Origin: Gaiellasilicea sp963763755
Lineage (GTDB): Bacteria > Actinomycetota > Thermoleophilia > Gaiellales > Gaiellaceae
Assembly: GCA_963763755.1 (NCBI GenBank)
Contig: CAVXQE010000004.1
Coordinates: 1 to 64,000 of the forward strand
DNA length: 64,000 nucleotides
Reading direction: 5' to 3'
The notes beneath the pieces were generated by a model that made no database searches, had not been told where the DNA came from, and was given only the letters and a program-made list of their open reading frames with translations. The position numbers were made by a program, and so were the translations under genes. Positions 63,195-64,000 of the stretch are shown here, in pieces; position 1 is the stretch's first letter, and every line of letters starts with the position of its first letter.

Positions 63195-64000
63195 TCACGT
63201 CGGCGGGACGGCGTCGTCGTAGACGACGACGGTTCCGGCGAGAAAGTCCGGTAGCCCTCGTCGCCGCGCGGTGAACAGCACGGGGATGAAGCCGGCGAAC
63301 AGCGGCACGATCGCGAGTACGAGCCCGACCATGCGGACCAGTGCTCGACCGATCGACGGCGGCTTGCCGTCGGGGCGGAGGACGCGCAACCGCAGTAGCC
63401 GCATTCCAGGTGTCTGCCCGGCCGCGCTCCAGAAGAGGACGAAGTACGCGCCGACGACCAGCAGCCAACCCGAGGCGAGAAGGACGCCGACGAGCCACTG
63501 CGGCCGAAGGCCTCCGACCAGCGACGCGACCAGAGAAGCGATCCCGACCATCGACGTGAAGAGGACGATCGCCAGAGCGGCGTCGGTCGCAAGCGCGATC
63601 GCGCGCGTCGCGACGCCGCCATAGAACGAAGCGCTCGGGTCGCGGGGGACGGCGCACGACGTGCTCGGCCCGGTCGTCGAGCCGCGCGGCGGACGCACGG
63701 ACGCCGCCGACGACCTCCTCCGCCAGCCCGGTGGTTTGTCTGGCGATCGCGTCCCGGAGTTCGGGGCTCGACGCGACGTGGCGCAGTACGAGTTGCGTCT
63801 CGTCGCTCGCGAGCACCCTGTCGGTGAGCTCGCGCGTTTGCGGCGTGGCGAGCGCGGCTGTCACGAGGCGCTCCAACTCGCCGCTCGTGGCGAGCTCGGA
63901 TGCGATCCGTTCGAGGACGCGGTGGCGGACGAGCGAGCGCGCGATCTCTTCCGGCAGCGAGCCGGCCAGCGCCCGGTCGACGACGCGGGCGATCTCGGGC
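63195..64000 (-). CDS. RDD family membrane protein, 5'-truncated by window edge (one frame break)
   Basis: The N-terminal portion (RALAGSLPEEIARSLVRHRV, LATPQTRELTDRVLASDETQ) is a helical domain common to actinobacterial RDD proteins. After an indel near 63660 the RDD domain follows: FYGGVATRAIALATDAALAI with the R-D pair, GLRPQWLVGVLLASGWLLVV, AAGQTPGMRLLRLRVLRPDG (the third conserved D) and LPDFLAGTVVVYD. Function is uncertain; some RDD proteins move Na+ or K+ against H+. The start lies beyond position 64000. Confidence 0.82.

Noticed and set aside
1..64000. Mobile elements, prophage, CRISPR arrays, tRNA and rRNA genes
   Set aside because: No transposase, integrase, spaced direct repeats, cas genes or RNA-gene structures were found. 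The holin-like genes are chromosomal 4_2-family proteins without phage neighbours.

Overview
The window is high-GC, gene-dense DNA that reads as the chromosome of a soil or sediment actinobacterium. The DUF7144, DUF5661, DUF4239 and LuxR/AAA mix points to Actinomycetota and would fit the class Thermoleophilia, but no rRNA or tRNA gene is present to prove it. There is no plasmid, phage, insertion-sequence or CRISPR signature. About 20 of the roughly 55 genes carry one or more single-base frame breaks with conserved sequence continuing in another frame. This looks like uncorrected sequencing or assembly indels rather than gene decay. Breaks are almost absent from about 1.6-15.8 kb and 24-26.4 kb and cluster heavily from 41.7 to 63.8 kb.

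Layout. 1-1.4 kb: end of a group 4 [NiFe]-hydrogenase-like module (large and small subunits). 1.6-2.2 kb: a DUF5661 gene and a decayed asparaginase tail. 2.3-11.2 kb: PepD dipeptidase, Dcu-type carrier, DHA2 exporter, ThrE-type exporter, phospholipase D/cardiolipin-synthase protein and a glutamine amidotransferase. 11.3-13.8 kb: K+ channel, ClC channel, DUF7144 protein. 13.8-20.6 kb: two berberine-bridge-type FAD oxidases with a cupin, divergent from a giant AAA-LuxR regulator, with a 22-bp perfect palindrome between them. 20.6-26.4 kb: cytochrome bd oxidase operon cydABDC. 27.6-38.7 kb: a minus-strand sugar-oxidation and respiration operon (zwf, GH15 glucosidase, GMC oxidase, two MFS carriers, aldose epimerase, antiporter, ndh). 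38.8-41.7 kb: HerA-like ATPase, SixA-like phosphatase, CYTH protein. 41.7-64 kb: a long run of small envelope and membrane proteins (DUF4239, holin-like, K+ channel, SHOCT, lipoprotein, flippase-like, NfeD, DUF7144, ZIP, AI-2E, YihY, RDD) with an arylsulfatase, a second LuxR regulator and two cysteine-free CMD proteins.

The most interesting signal is not a gene. A 19-bp element, TCAYCC-N3-YB-GGRYGATG, occurs eleven times (plus one 20-bp variant and two weaker relatives) between 26.5 and 63.1 kb. It nearly always lies 30-105 bp upstream of an operon and always points the same way relative to the gene. In six of the twelve sites an NAGGNT hexamer like an actinobacterial -10 box begins exactly 21 nt beyond the element, and in two more it is shifted by 1-2 nt. 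I read this as an activator site covering the -35 region of a regulon. In this window that regulon would include cydABDC, ndh, the zwf-GH15 operon, NfeD, an arylsulfatase, AI-2E, a metallo-hydrolase, the CMD pair and a four-gene membrane operon. This resembles in spirit the DosR regulon of mycobacteria, although the element differs.
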